Source: an uncultured Gemmatimonadota bacterium
GTDB taxonomy: Bacteria; Gemmatimonadota; Gemmatimonadetes; Gemmatimonadales; Gemmatimonadaceae
Direction of reading: 5' to 3'
Assembly (NCBI GenBank): GCA_946480295.1
Contig: CAMLIT010000087.1
Span: 1-18,829, forward strand
DNA length: 18,829 nt
Shown: positions 7,759 through 15,782 of the stretch, piece by piece
How positions within the stretch are numbered: position 1 is the stretch's first letter
Layout: every line of letters begins with the position of its first letter
Notes under the pieces: generated by a model
Database searches by the model: none
Told to the model about the DNA's origin: nothing
The model's input: only the letters and a program-made list of their open reading frames with translations
Position numbers and translations under genes: made by a program

Positions 7759-7808
7759 CTCGCTGGAGACGAGATCGGCGCCGATCCGGCGAGCGTGGCC
7801 GCGCGCAT
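7759..7808 (-). other. Probable missing N-terminal coding part of the Mrp gene
   Basis: In the Mrp frame, the bases directly upstream of the ATG at 7758 read ARRIGADLVSSE, which continues the DUF59 pattern (D-[IL]-V-S-x-x-[ML]-V). An ATG at 7808 opens a different frame (MRAATLA...), offset by two bases. A 1- or 2-base indel between about 7770 and 7800 would join the two into an N-terminus of nearly normal size. Sequence error, a real frameshift or an unusual start codon are all possible. Confidence 0.4.
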
Positions 7809-7926
7809 GATGCCGGGCGTGGCGCTCCGGGTGGCTGTCGGACTTCCGGCGCGGGGTCTGGGTGTCCTTAACCGGTAGAGGGGCAGGGGGCGTGGGGGGT
7901 GGGGCGCGGGGCGAGAAGCGCAGGAA

Positions 7927-7943
7927 GTCGTGAGCTTCACGAC
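7927..7943 (-). terminator. Short perfect inverted repeat after the DHH gene
   Basis: GTCGTGA-GCT-TCACGAC is a perfect 7-bp inverted repeat 39 bases past the DHH stop on the minus strand. The bases that follow on that strand (TTCCTGCGCTTCTC) are only mildly T-rich. It may be a weak terminator or processing hairpin, or simply chance. Confidence 0.3.
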
Positions 7944-7981
7944 GATGGGGTGGCCCGGAAGCCGCACGAGCGCCGTGAGGC

Positions 7982-9007
7982 TCACTCTGCGCTGCTCTCG
8001 AGGAATCTCTTCGCCTCCGCCACCACCCTCTCCTTCACCTCCTCGAGCGTCCCCGCGATCAGCGCGCCGGACGCCTTCGCGTGGCCGCCGCCGCCGAACT
8101 GCTTCGCGAAGCGGTTGACGTCGACGTCGCCCGTGCTGCGGAACGACACCTTCACCTTCCCGTAGCCGAGATCGCGGAAGAAGAGCGCCATGCGCGTGCC
8201 GGAGATCGACCGCGCGTGCTCGACGATCCCGTCGAGATCCTCCGAGCGCACCTCGTACTTCTCGAGGACGCCGGCGGGCATCGTCAGCCAGGCCAGCCCC
8301 ACCTGCTCGTCCACGCCGAGCGTCGACAACACCTCGGCGAGCAGCCGCACCCGACCCGCCGGCGCCGACGCGTAGATGCGCTGGTACATCTCCTCCGGGT
8401 CGACGCCGGCGTCCAGCAGCTCCGCGGCGATCGCGTGCGCGCGCGGGGTCGTGTTGCTGTAGCGGAACGCGCCCGTGTCCGTGACGATCGCGGCATACAG
8501 CGACCGCGCGACCTTCGGGGTGATCTCGAGATCGAGCGCGCAGGCCAGGTCGTAGACGAGCTCACCCGTCGCGCAGGCGCTCGTGTCCGACAGCAGCACG
8601 TCGGACGGCGGCTCGTCGGAGGGAAGGTGGTGGTCGATGACGAGCTTCGGGACGCCGAGCGCGCGCACCGAGTCGGCGAGCACCCCGAGCCGCTTCACGT
8701 CGCTGATGTCGAGCACGATCAGGAGATCGATCCCCTTGAGCGCCGCCGAGCCCCGACCCGTCTCGTCCGTCACGTCGTCGGCGAGCAGGAAGTCGAACAG
8801 CGCGGGCCACGGCGTCGGGTTCACGATGTGGACGTGCATCCCGCGCTGCTCGAGCAGCCGCGCCAGCGCCGTCTCCGACCCGCAGCCGTCGCCGTCGGCA
8901 TTCATGTGCGTGGAGAGCGCGACGCGCCGGCCGGGGACGAACTCGCGCGCCAGCCGCTCGATCGCGGTGCGGCGGGCGTCGGGGATCTTCAGGTAGTCGT
9001 GGTGCAA
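7982..9007 (-). CDS. DHH-family phosphoesterase, NrnA-like (nanoRNase/pAp phosphatase)
   Basis: 341 residues from a TTG start at 9007. All DHH motifs are present: HMNADGDGCGSE (36-41 core), Asp100 in VLDIS, the DHH triad in VIDHHLPSDEP (125-127) and Asp177 in IVTDTGAFRYS. The C-terminal DHHA1 domain carries FGGGGHAKASG. NrnA-type enzymes degrade 2-5 nucleotide RNA fragments and dephosphorylate 3'-phosphoadenosine 5'-phosphate in the cytoplasm, using manganese. The frame extends upstream to 9193, but that part is low-complexity and runs through intergenic repeats. The TTG is preceded by AGGA with an 8-base spacer on the minus strand and gives the family's usual length, with homology starting at IPDARRTAIERLA. 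Whether RNA or pAp is the main substrate is not decided by sequence. Confidence 0.92.
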   Translation of the reverse strand: MHHDYLKIPDARRTAIERLAREFVPGRRVALSTHMNADGDGCGSETALARLLEQRGMHVHIVNPTPWPALFDFLLADDVTDETGRGSAALKGIDLLIVLDISDVKRLGVLADSVRALGVPKLVIDHHLPSDEPPSDVLLSDTSACATGELVYDLACALDLEITPKVARSLYAAIVTDTGAFRYSNTTPRAHAIAAELLDAGVDPEEMYQRIYASAPAGRVRLLAEVLSTLGVDEQVGLAWLTMPAGVLEKYEVRSEDLDGIVEHARSISGTRMALFFRDLGYGKVKVSFRSTGDVDVNRFAKQFGGGGHAKASGALIAGTLEEVKERVVAEAKRFLESSAE

Positions 9008-9378
9008 TGGTGCGGTCCTGGATGGACGGTTGGTACTCGGAGCTGGTGCTGGAGTCCCGCACGCCGGCCGCTCGTCGGGGCAGTCTGCCGAGTCTCGCAT
9101 ACCGGCCCCTCGACCGTGCGGCCCGTGGAGTCCCGCATCCACGCCACGGGTGCCGGCCAACGCGCGCTGGGTCCTGCGGCAGATGCGTGCCACGGCGGCG
9201 AAAAACGAAGTCCCGCAGCCTCGGCACTTTCCGATGGGAAAGTAACCAGACCGCGGGACTTCGGCGCCTACTGCCGGATAGGCGGGACTGACGGACTCCA
9301 GACCATGTCCCCCGCCGGTCTCGATTGCGGGACTTCAGATCATCCCGACCGAGTGCCCCGACTGCGAGACGTGCCCCA
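9008..9378. repeat. Intergenic cluster of eight GTCCCGC/GCGGGAC motifs in two orientations
   Basis: Between the permease stop and the DHH start, one motif recurs. On the plus strand GTCCCGC occurs at 9054, 9130 and 9210, with the variant GTCTCGC at 9092. Its complement GCGGGAC occurs at 9253, 9282 and 9327, with the variant GCGAGAC at 9364. Most copies extend to GAGTCCCGCA or GAAGTCCCGC. The first three plus copies are spaced exactly 38 bp (9054, 9092, 9130), and the first two 38-bp units match at 26 of 38 positions. On the minus strand this gives four left arms followed by four right arms, so nested or alternative hairpins are possible. No convincing gene lies in the gap. Confidence 0.75.
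9201..9263 (-). terminator. Terminator-like nested hairpin downstream of the permease
   Basis: CGAAGTCCCGC (9206-9216) and GCGGGACTTCG (9253-9263) form a perfect 11-bp stem. Inside it, ACTTTCC (9226-9232) and GGAAAGT (9237-9243) form a second perfect stem with the loop GATG. On the minus strand the outer stem is followed directly by five T residues (9205-9201). It lies about 115 bases past the permease stop, so it probably ends that transcript. The outer stem uses two of the GTCCCGC motifs of this gap, so other copies could compete for pairing. Confidence 0.65.
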
Positions 9379-10881
9379 TCAGACTCCCGTCGTCTGGAGC
9401 TCCGGCTCTTCCTGGTGCGCCGCGATCCGCGAGTGGCGCACGCTGTACGTGAAGTAGATGATCAGGCCGATGACCATCCAGACGATCAGCCGGATCCACG
9501 TATCGGGGGGCAGGCCGTACATCATGTAGCCGCAGATGAGGATCCCGAGGATCGGCACGACCGGCACCCACGGCGTCCGGAACGGGCGCGGGATGTTCGG
9601 CCGGGCGTAGCGCAGCGCCATGACGCCGAAGCAGACGATGACGAAGGCGAGCAGGGTGCCGATCGACACGAGCTCGCCGAGGATGGCGATCGGGAAGGCG
9701 CCGGCGACGAGCGCGGCGACGACGCCGGTGAGGATCGTCGTCACGTAGGGCGTCCGGAAGCGCGGGTGCACCTTGCCGAAGACGGGCGGCAGCAGCCCGT
9801 CGCGGGACATCGAGAAGAAGATGCGCGGCTGCCCCATGAGCATGACCAGCACGACCGACGCGAGCCCGGCGATGGCGCCGATGTTCACGAAGTACGTCAG
9901 CCAGCGCAGCGACGGCCCGGCCTTGTCGATGGCGACGAACACCGGGTGCGGGACGTTGAGCTCCTGGTAGTGCGCGAGGCCGGTCATGACCAGCGCCATC
10001 AGGATGTAGAGCACCGTGCAGATCGCGAGGGAGGCGAGGATGCCGATCGGCATGTCGCGCTGCGGGTTCTTCGCCTCCTGCGCCGCCGTGGAGACCGCGT
10101 CGAAGCCGATGTAGGCGAAGAAGACCACGCCGGCGGCGCGCACGATCCCGGACCAGCCGTAGTGCCCGAACTCGCCGGTCGGGTTGGGCGGGATGAACGG
10201 GTGCCAGTTCGCCGTGTTGACGAACATGAAGCCGAACCCGATCACGAGGAAGACGATCGCCACCTTCACGAACACGATGATGTTGTTGAACTTCGCCGAC
10301 TCGCTGATGCCGACGACGAGGAGCGCCGTCATGAGCAGCGTCAGGACGACGGCGGGCAGGTTCACGATGCCGCCGGGGTGCATCACGAGGGTGTGCGTGC
10401 CGACCACGTCGAGCGGCGCCGACGTCAGGCTCTCGGGCAGGTGGTGCCAGCCGAACTTGTCCCCCAGCTCGTTGATGAAGGCGACGAAGTAGCCCGACCA
10501 GCCCACCGCGACCGTCGACGCACCGAAGAGGTACTCGAGGATCAGGTCCCAGCCGATGATCCAGGCGATGAGCTCACCGAGCGTCGCGTAGGCGTAGGTG
10601 TACGCGCTGCCGGCGATGGGGATCATCGCCGCGAACTCGGCGTAGCACAGCCCGGCGAAGAGACAGCCCAGCCCCGCGAGGACGAACGACAGCACCACGG
10701 CCGGTCCGGCGTACTGCGCGGCCGCCGTCCCGGTGAGCACGAAGATGCCCGCGCCGATGATCGCGCCGATGCCGAGCAACGTGAGGTTCAGGGCACCGAG
10801 CGCGCGTTTGAGCGTGTGCTGCCCTTCGGCGGCGGCCTCCTGCTGGAGGATGGCGATGCTCTTCTTGGACCAAAGTCCCAT
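9379..10881 (-). CDS. APC-family amino-acid permease (cationic amino-acid transporter type)
   Basis: A 500-residue inner-membrane transporter with about 12-14 hydrophobic segments. The first span carries LTLLGIGAIIGAGIFVLTG, the substrate-binding helix signature of the APC superfamily. Later segments include YAEFAAMIPIAGSAYTYAYA and FFAYIGFDAVSTAAQEAKNP, both typical of the CAT/YfnA-like branch. The closing part, RPNIPRPFRTPWVPVVPILG, is also characteristic. Such proteins import amino acids, often by proton symport; the substrate is not certain. The ATG at 10881 has a good Shine-Dalgarno sequence on the minus strand (GGAG, 6 bases before the start), and the preceding residues WSKKS-IAILQQEA fit a cytoplasmic N-terminus. 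It seems to be transcribed alone, ending at the nested hairpin near 9263-9201. Confidence 0.93.
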   Translation of the reverse strand: MGLWSKKSIAILQQEAAAEGQHTLKRALGALNLTLLGIGAIIGAGIFVLTGTAAAQYAGPAVVLSFVLAGLGCLFAGLCYAEFAAMIPIAGSAYTYAYATLGELIAWIIGWDLILEYLFGASTVAVGWSGYFVAFINELGDKFGWHHLPESLTSAPLDVVGTHTLVMHPGGIVNLPAVVLTLLMTALLVVGISESAKFNNIIVFVKVAIVFLVIGFGFMFVNTANWHPFIPPNPTGEFGHYGWSGIVRAAGVVFFAYIGFDAVSTAAQEAKNPQRDMPIGILASLAICTVLYILMALVMTGLAHYQELNVPHPVFVAIDKAGPSLRWLTYFVNIGAIAGLASVVLVMLMGQPRIFFSMSRDGLLPPVFGKVHPRFRTPYVTTILTGVVAALVAGAFPIAILGELVSIGTLLAFVIVCFGVMALRYARPNIPRPFRTPWVPVVPILGILICGYMMYGLPPDTWIRLIVWMVIGLIIYFTYSVRHSRIAAHQEEPELQTTGV

Positions 10882-11014
10882 TTTGTTCTCCAGGGGACGT
10901 ACGTAAAACGCGGCGGCACGCGGGCCGCCGGGGGGCGGGAGCTACTCGAGCGAAGTGGAGCCGACGTCACGGCCGCACGGACCACACCATCGCGCGCGGG
11001 GACGCCACGCCGCG

Positions 11015-11020
11015 ATTGTA
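11015..11020 (-). promoter_or_regulatory. Possible -10 box for the permease
   Basis: The minus strand reads TACAAT here, one base from the sigma-70 consensus, in otherwise GC-rich DNA. No good -35 hexamer is found 16-18 bases upstream. If used, it would give a leader of roughly 130 bases before the permease ATG. Confidence 0.25.
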
Positions 11021-11150
11021 TCCAAGTCGCGGGAAGTTGGCCGCCGCCCTCGCCCTTTAAACCAAACTACTTATGTCCAGACGGGGATTGTGTGACCGTA
11101 CCTGTTGGCGCATGGAGGACGAGGGGCCGGGGGCGTTCGCGCCGGGCCGC

Positions 11151-11178
11151 TCACTAGCCACTGACTCACTGGACACTG
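11151..11178. repeat. Short CACT-type repeat with 7-bp spacing after guaB
   Basis: CACT occurs at 11152, 11159, 11167 and 11174, that is, with spacings of 7, 8 and 7 bases, in units like CCACTGA and GACACTG. It lies 2 bases beyond the guaB stop. It resembles a single arm of the heptamer elements in other gaps, but no complementary arm was found nearby. Confidence 0.5.
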
Positions 11179-11180
11179 CC

Positions 11181-12908
<1,728 letters not shown>

Positions 12909-13394
12909 TCAGGCCCTCCCGATCACCCGCAGCCGCCGCCGGATCCGCTTGGGGAGGAAGAACGCCGCCGACACCATCGCCTGGCGGAGGTTCAGGTCGG
13001 CGAGATCCTCCGGGTCACCCGCCCAGTGGTCGAGCAGCACCTCCAGCCCAGCGTTCCCGATCAGCCGCTGGAGCGCGAGCAGCAGCAGATACAAATCGTC
13101 GACCTCGCCGAAGAAGGGGATGAAGTCCGGGATGAGGTCGATCGGCATCACGATGTACGCGATGGCGCCGGCGACGAGCAGCTTGTCCATGGCCGACACG
13201 CGGCCGTCGGTGAGCAGCCCGAAGAGCAGCCGCACGTAGTTGGGAAGCTGCCGGATGTAGTGCATCACCGTGCGCCGGGCGCCGGTGCGCGGCCGTCCCT
13301 GCACCCCGTCCTGGTCTTCCCGCGTCCCTGCGCGCTCGCGCGGCTCCCGAGGCTGCCGCGATTCACGCCCTGTCCGCCGTGCCGACGTCGCCAT
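12909..13394 (-). CDS. DUF1232 (YkvA-like) membrane protein
   Basis: A 161-residue protein. Residues 1-43 are charged and low-complexity. Residues about 65-112 form the DUF1232 domain, with the hallmark LLVAGAIAYIVMPIDLIPDF followed by IPFFGEVDDLYLLLLAL, two hydrophobic stretches around a conserved PxDLIPDFIP turn. The C-terminus is basic (KRIRRRLRVIGR). The function of the domain is not known. The ATG at 13394 overlaps the stop of the upstream gene as TGATG, which supports this start over the internal Met44 and implies coupled translation. It is probably the last gene of a three-gene operon with the small unknown protein and the M15 peptidase. Confidence 0.85.
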   Translation of the reverse strand: MATSARRTGRESRQPREPRERAGTREDQDGVQGRPRTGARRTVMHYIRQLPNYVRLLFGLLTDGRVSAMDKLLVAGAIAYIVMPIDLIPDFIPFFGEVDDLYLLLLALQRLIGNAGLEVLLDHWAGDPEDLADLNLRQAMVSAAFFLPKRIRRRLRVIGRA

Positions 13395-13786
13395 CAGAGC
13401 TTCTCCTCCCCGCTGCCGGGTGCCTTGATCTCGTGCGCCGGCGACGAGGCGTCGGCGACCGTGCTCGGCGGCGGCGCCGGCGTCGGACGCCCGGTCGTGC
13501 TCACCAGCTCGGTCGCCATCGACTTGCCCGCCTCGAGCGCCCCGCTCAGGACGCCCGCCGCACGGTTCATGAACCCCATCGTCTCGGCGATCGCCCCCGC
13601 CGACACCCGCCCCGCGCGCAGGTGATCCTCGATCGCCTCCGTGAACCGCGTGAACGCGTTCGACGGCGACTGGCGCTCGGCGTAGCGCGACTCGAGGAAC
13701 TCGACGAAGTCGAGCACCTGATAGCCCCGCTCGTCCGACAGCGCCTCCAGCCGGCGCAGGATCCGCTCGCGCAGATGCTCGTTCAT
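13394..13786 (-). CDS. Small protein of unknown function with a DUF2281-like N-terminus
   Basis: A 130-residue protein. The N-terminal half is helical and charged: MNEHLRERILRRLEALSDER, then GYQVLDFVEFLESRYAE, which recalls the short DUF2281 / antitoxin-like pattern (VLDFIEFL). Residues 45-95 hold a further amphipathic stretch (AIAETMGFMNRAAGVLSGAL), and the tail from about 100 is rich in Pro, Ala and Ser and probably disordered. The frame could begin at 13801 (MRECH), but the ATG at 13786 has a strong Shine-Dalgarno sequence (GAGGGAG, 6 bases upstream), so it is preferred. The downstream start overlaps its stop. No toxin partner is adjacent, so a toxin-antitoxin role is not supported. Confidence 0.75.
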   Translation of the reverse strand: MNEHLRERILRRLEALSDERGYQVLDFVEFLESRYAERQSPSNAFTRFTEAIEDHLRAGRVSAGAIAETMGFMNRAAGVLSGALEAGKSMATELVSTTGRPTPAPPPSTVADASSPAHEIKAPGSGEEKL

Positions 13787-13829
13787 GTGGCACTCCCTCA
13801 TTCAGAGTTCATGCCGCATCGAGCGGCGG

Positions 13830-14951
13830 TCACCCCCGCCAGCGGCTCCGGGTGCCGCGCGCGTCGATGTGCACGTAGGGCGTACGGTAGCGACGGCTGG
13901 TGTACAGACCAAGACCTCCGACGAGATCGGGATGCTCCGCCTCGACCTCGTCCACGGCGCGCGCGACGAGCCGCTCGTCCTTCAGCGTGACCCTGCCGTC
14001 GCCGTCCACGTCGATCGCGATGTCCGCCGCGTCGCCGTACTGATGCCGGCTGTCGCGCGCCGAGCGATCCACGCGCCGATTGTGCAGCGGGGTGCGGAAC
14101 CCGGAGTGCACGTCGAGCGAGAGCGTCGAGCCGGTGCTGTCGCCGCGCGCCTGCCCCAGCTTCGCGACCACCAGCTCGAGCTTGTCGAGCAGCCGCGGGT
14201 TCAGCGCGACGTACTTCGGCCAGACGTCCTGCTGGCCGTCGTGGGTGAGGAAGTCGCGCAGCCGGAAGTGCTCGCTCACCGGGAGATCGGCGTCCTCCTG
14301 GCGCACCTCGACGAATCCCGCCGGCGGCGCGTCGTCAGGCGCGACGTGATGCCGCAGTCGCTCGGCGAGGTACGTCCCGATCCGGTAGCCGTTCAGGATG
14401 CCGTGCGCCTTGTCGGCGAAGGGGACCATGACGGCGACGACCGGGGCGGGCATGATCTGCCGCGCGGGCCCGTGCACCAGGGCGAGGCGGTAGAACCCCG
14501 CCTCGTTCGGCGCGACGACGCTCGCCCCGACGAGCGCGCGGGCGCTGTCCACGGGGATGGTGTCGTTGACGTGCACCCACTGGTAGGCGAGAGCGCTGGG
14601 GTCGCCCCCCACCTGGATCGGGAACTCGACCGCGCCGCCGGGGAGCGCGAAGCGCAGCCGCAGGGCGTGGCTCGTGCCGAAGGCGTTGAGCGTCGGACCG
14701 GCGGGGATGCCGCGAGCGAGCCGCGCGAAGGGCCGCCGTCCGCGACCCACCGGGGAGTCGTAGAACTGCACGACCCCCGTGGCCGCGAGGACGAAGAGCA
14801 CGAGCGACGTCCAGGTCGGGCGCCAGACGCCGCGCCGCCGCGCCGCGCCGACGGCGTTCTCCGGCGCCGGCGCGTCTTCGGGCGACGCCGCCCTCCGGGC
14901 GACGGACGAGAGCGCGCGGCCAGCAGCCCGGCCGCGCCCAGCGAGACCCAT
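13830..14951 (-). CDS. Membrane-anchored M15-type peptidase with EF-hand-like loop
   Basis: A 373-residue protein. Residues 46-64 form a single membrane span after a basic tail, so the rest probably lies in the periplasm. The C-terminal domain (about 225-366) carries M15 features: LDVHSGFRTPLHN, then SRHQYGDAADI with His303 and Asp310 in H-x6-D spacing, and the last ligand His361 in YVHIDARG. These are zinc ligands of D-Ala-D-Ala peptidases, which cut peptidoglycan stem peptides. Directly after the zinc motif, residues 314-326 (DVDGDGRVTLKDE) match a dockerin/EF-hand calcium loop. Residues 80-220 are a separate region of unknown family. The ATG at 14951 is preceded by GGAGGAGGA about 7 bases upstream, so longer starts in the frame are rejected. 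Stop-to-start distance to the next gene is 43 bases. Confidence 0.82.
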   Translation of the reverse strand: MGLAGRGRAAGRALSSVARRAASPEDAPAPENAVGAARRRGVWRPTWTSLVLFVLAATGVVQFYDSPVGRGRRPFARLARGIPAGPTLNAFGTSHALRLRFALPGGAVEFPIQVGGDPSALAYQWVHVNDTIPVDSARALVGASVVAPNEAGFYRLALVHGPARQIMPAPVVAVMVPFADKAHGILNGYRIGTYLAERLRHHVAPDDAPPAGFVEVRQEDADLPVSEHFRLRDFLTHDGQQDVWPKYVALNPRLLDKLELVVAKLGQARGDSTGSTLSLDVHSGFRTPLHNRRVDRSARDSRHQYGDAADIAIDVDGDGRVTLKDERLVARAVDEVEAEHPDLVGGLGLYTSRRYRTPYVHIDARGTRSRWRG

Positions 14952-15097
14952 CGGTCGATCCTCCTCCAGCTCGAGCCCACAAACAACCAGCGACGACCTG
15001 TGCAACATACAAGCGGTGGCGGGCGGAAGGGGATCGGGGGCAAGGGTACGTCGGGGTAAGGTTGACCGGGTGGTCAGAGCGGGCAGAGCTGGGGCAT

Positions 15098-15139
15098 GCG
15101 GGACGCGGGACGCGGGACGCGGGACGCGGGACGAGGGAC
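15098..15139. repeat. Heptamer array GCGGGAC x6 (left outer arm)
   Basis: Six in-phase 7-bp units at 15098, 15105, 15112, 15119, 15126 and 15133. The first five are exactly GCGGGAC and the last is GAGGGAC. The complementary array lies about 530 bases downstream at 15668-15702. The same heptamer occurs scattered in the 9008-9378 gap. Confidence 0.9.
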
Positions 15140-15215
15140 GCGTGGGGCTCTGCAACGTTTCGGGCTCCTCGCGCCGCCGCGGGCCCCACTACCGAGCTGG
15201 CTTGGAACGAGCTGA

Positions 15216-15250
15216 CACGGATGCCACGGGAACCGCGGATCGGCACGGAT
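15216..15250. repeat. 9-bp-period array CACGGAT (inner left arm)
   Basis: CACGGAT, CACGGGA, CGCGGAT and CACGGAT occur at 15216, 15225, 15234 and 15244, spacings 9, 9 and 10. The units are complementary to the ATCCGTG array at 15565-15598, so the two could pair as an inner arm. Confidence 0.65.
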
Positions 15251-15322
15251 GGGGGGAGGCGAGAGGGGACCGGGGCCCGGGCCGGCCGCTGGGCGCGAGG
15301 CGCCGTCGCGCCGCGCGCAGCG

Positions 15323-15360
15323 ATTCGCACGATTCGGCAGTTCATTCGTGGTCATTCGCG
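15323..15360. repeat. ATTCG array (inner right arm of first unit)
   Basis: ATTCGCA, ATTCGGC, ATTCGTG and ATTCGCG occur at 15323, 15332, 15344 and 15354 (spacings 9, 12, 10). A weaker complementary partner with CGAAT and GTGCGAAT lies at about 15471-15495. Confidence 0.5.
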
Positions 15361-15369
15361 TCCGCCCAT

Positions 15370-15414
15370 CGTGTGATGCCGGCACGACCGCAGAGCCCGA
15401 CGCACGGCGCGACC
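15370..15414 (+). repeat. Direct repeat, copy 1
   Basis: A 45-base stretch starting CGTGTGATGCC that recurs 237 bases downstream at 15607-15651 with about 80% identity. It follows directly after the ATTCG array. Two small hairpins come just after it: GGCCTC/GAGGCC at 15415-15431 and GCTGGC/GCCAGC at 15432-15450. Confidence 0.7.
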
Positions 15415-15564
15415 GGCCTCCTCGCGAGGCCGCTGGCCCCTCTCGCCAGCCAGCATCCAAAGAGAAGCCGCGAATTGAACGGACATCGTGCGAATGGGGC
15501 GAGGGATCCGCGACCAGACGCCGGGACCGGCCCGGGCGCGAGGAGCCGTACCGCCACTGGAGCG

Positions 15565-15598
15565 ATCCGCGGCATCCGTGACCTCCGTCGAATCCGTG
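15565..15598. repeat. 9-bp-period array ATCCGTG (inner right arm)
   Basis: ATCCGCG, ATCCGTG, CTCCGTC and ATCCGTG occur at 15565, 15574, 15583 and 15592, an exact 9-base period. They are complementary to the CACGGAT array at 15216-15250. Confidence 0.7.
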
Positions 15599-15606
15599 TT
15601 CCCCAC

Positions 15607-15651
15607 CGTGTGATGCCCGCCCGACCACGGAGCCGCACGCACAGCGCGATG
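15607..15651 (+). repeat. Direct repeat, copy 2
   Basis: Second copy of the 45-base stretch at 15370-15414, about 36 of 45 bases identical. As with copy 1, it follows directly after a short-period array, here ATCCGTG in place of ATTCG. Confidence 0.7.
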
Positions 15652-15667
15652 AAGCCAGCCCGGACGC

Positions 15668-15702
15668 GTCCCGCGTCCCTCGTCCCTCCCGCGTCCCGCT
15701 TC
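15668..15702. repeat. Heptamer array GTCCCGC/GTCCCTC (right outer arm)
   Basis: Units GTCCCGC, GTCCCTC and GTCCCTC at 15668, 15675 and 15682, then a 4-base break, then GTCCCGC at 15693 and a degenerate TTCCCTC at 15700. It is the complement of the GCGGGAC array at 15098-15139. Confidence 0.8.
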
Positions 15703-15767
15703 CCTCCCCCCTCTACCCGTTACATTTCCCTCGCCCACCGCGCATCTGGCGCGCATGTCGGCATGTC

Positions 15768-15773
15768 TACAAT
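15768..15773 (+). promoter_or_regulatory. Possible -10 box for gpmI, nearly leaderless
   Basis: TACAAT, one base from the sigma-70 consensus, ends 9 bases before the gpmI ATG at 15783. No good -35 is seen 17 bases upstream, and the gpmI start lacks a clear Shine-Dalgarno sequence. Use of this box would give a leader of a few bases or none. Confidence 0.3.
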
Positions 15774-15782
15774 CAGCGAGCA

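Larger units (their letters stand above)
10882..11180. other. Gap upstream of the permease, no gene seen
   Basis: About 300 bases with no convincing coding sequence. It contains the permease ribosome binding site, a possible -10 box on the minus strand (11020-11015), and a short CACT-type repeat at its guaB end. The stretch 11050-11075 is locally AT-richer than the surroundings. No riboswitch class was recognised by eye. Confidence 0.5.
14952..15782. other. 831-bp divergent gap with no gene, filled by repeats
   Basis: This gap separates the M15 peptidase (leftwards) from gpmI (rightwards). No frame in it looks like a real gene: those present translate the tandem repeats into simple peptides such as RGTRDAG. 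About 15098-15711 is a composite of tandem and inverted repeats described separately. The M15 side holds that gene's ribosome binding site and a weak -10-like TATGTT on the minus strand (15009-15004). The gpmI side holds a TACAAT box. Confidence 0.7.

Noticed and set aside
9052..9137. Possible CRISPR array suggested by three 38-bp-spaced repeats
   Set aside because: The repeated part is only about 10 bases, spacers resemble each other, copies occur in both orientations, and no cas gene is nearby.
8081..11157. Long plus-strand frames opposite the DHH gene and the permease
   Set aside because: Both translate to His/Arg/Asp-rich strings typical of antisense GC-rich frames and overlap secure minus-strand genes.
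10882..11180. Riboswitch or T-box upstream of the amino-acid permease
   Set aside because: No conserved core of a known class could be recognised; without a covariance search the claim cannot be supported.
13394..13786. Antitoxin of a toxin-antitoxin pair
   Set aside because: The VLDFVEFL pattern recalls DUF2281-type antitoxins, but the partner gene is a DUF1232 membrane protein and no toxin domain is present.
15098..15139. CRISPR or coding interpretation of the GCGGGAC tandem array
   Set aside because: Units are contiguous 7-mers without spacers; the frames through them give simple repeated peptides.
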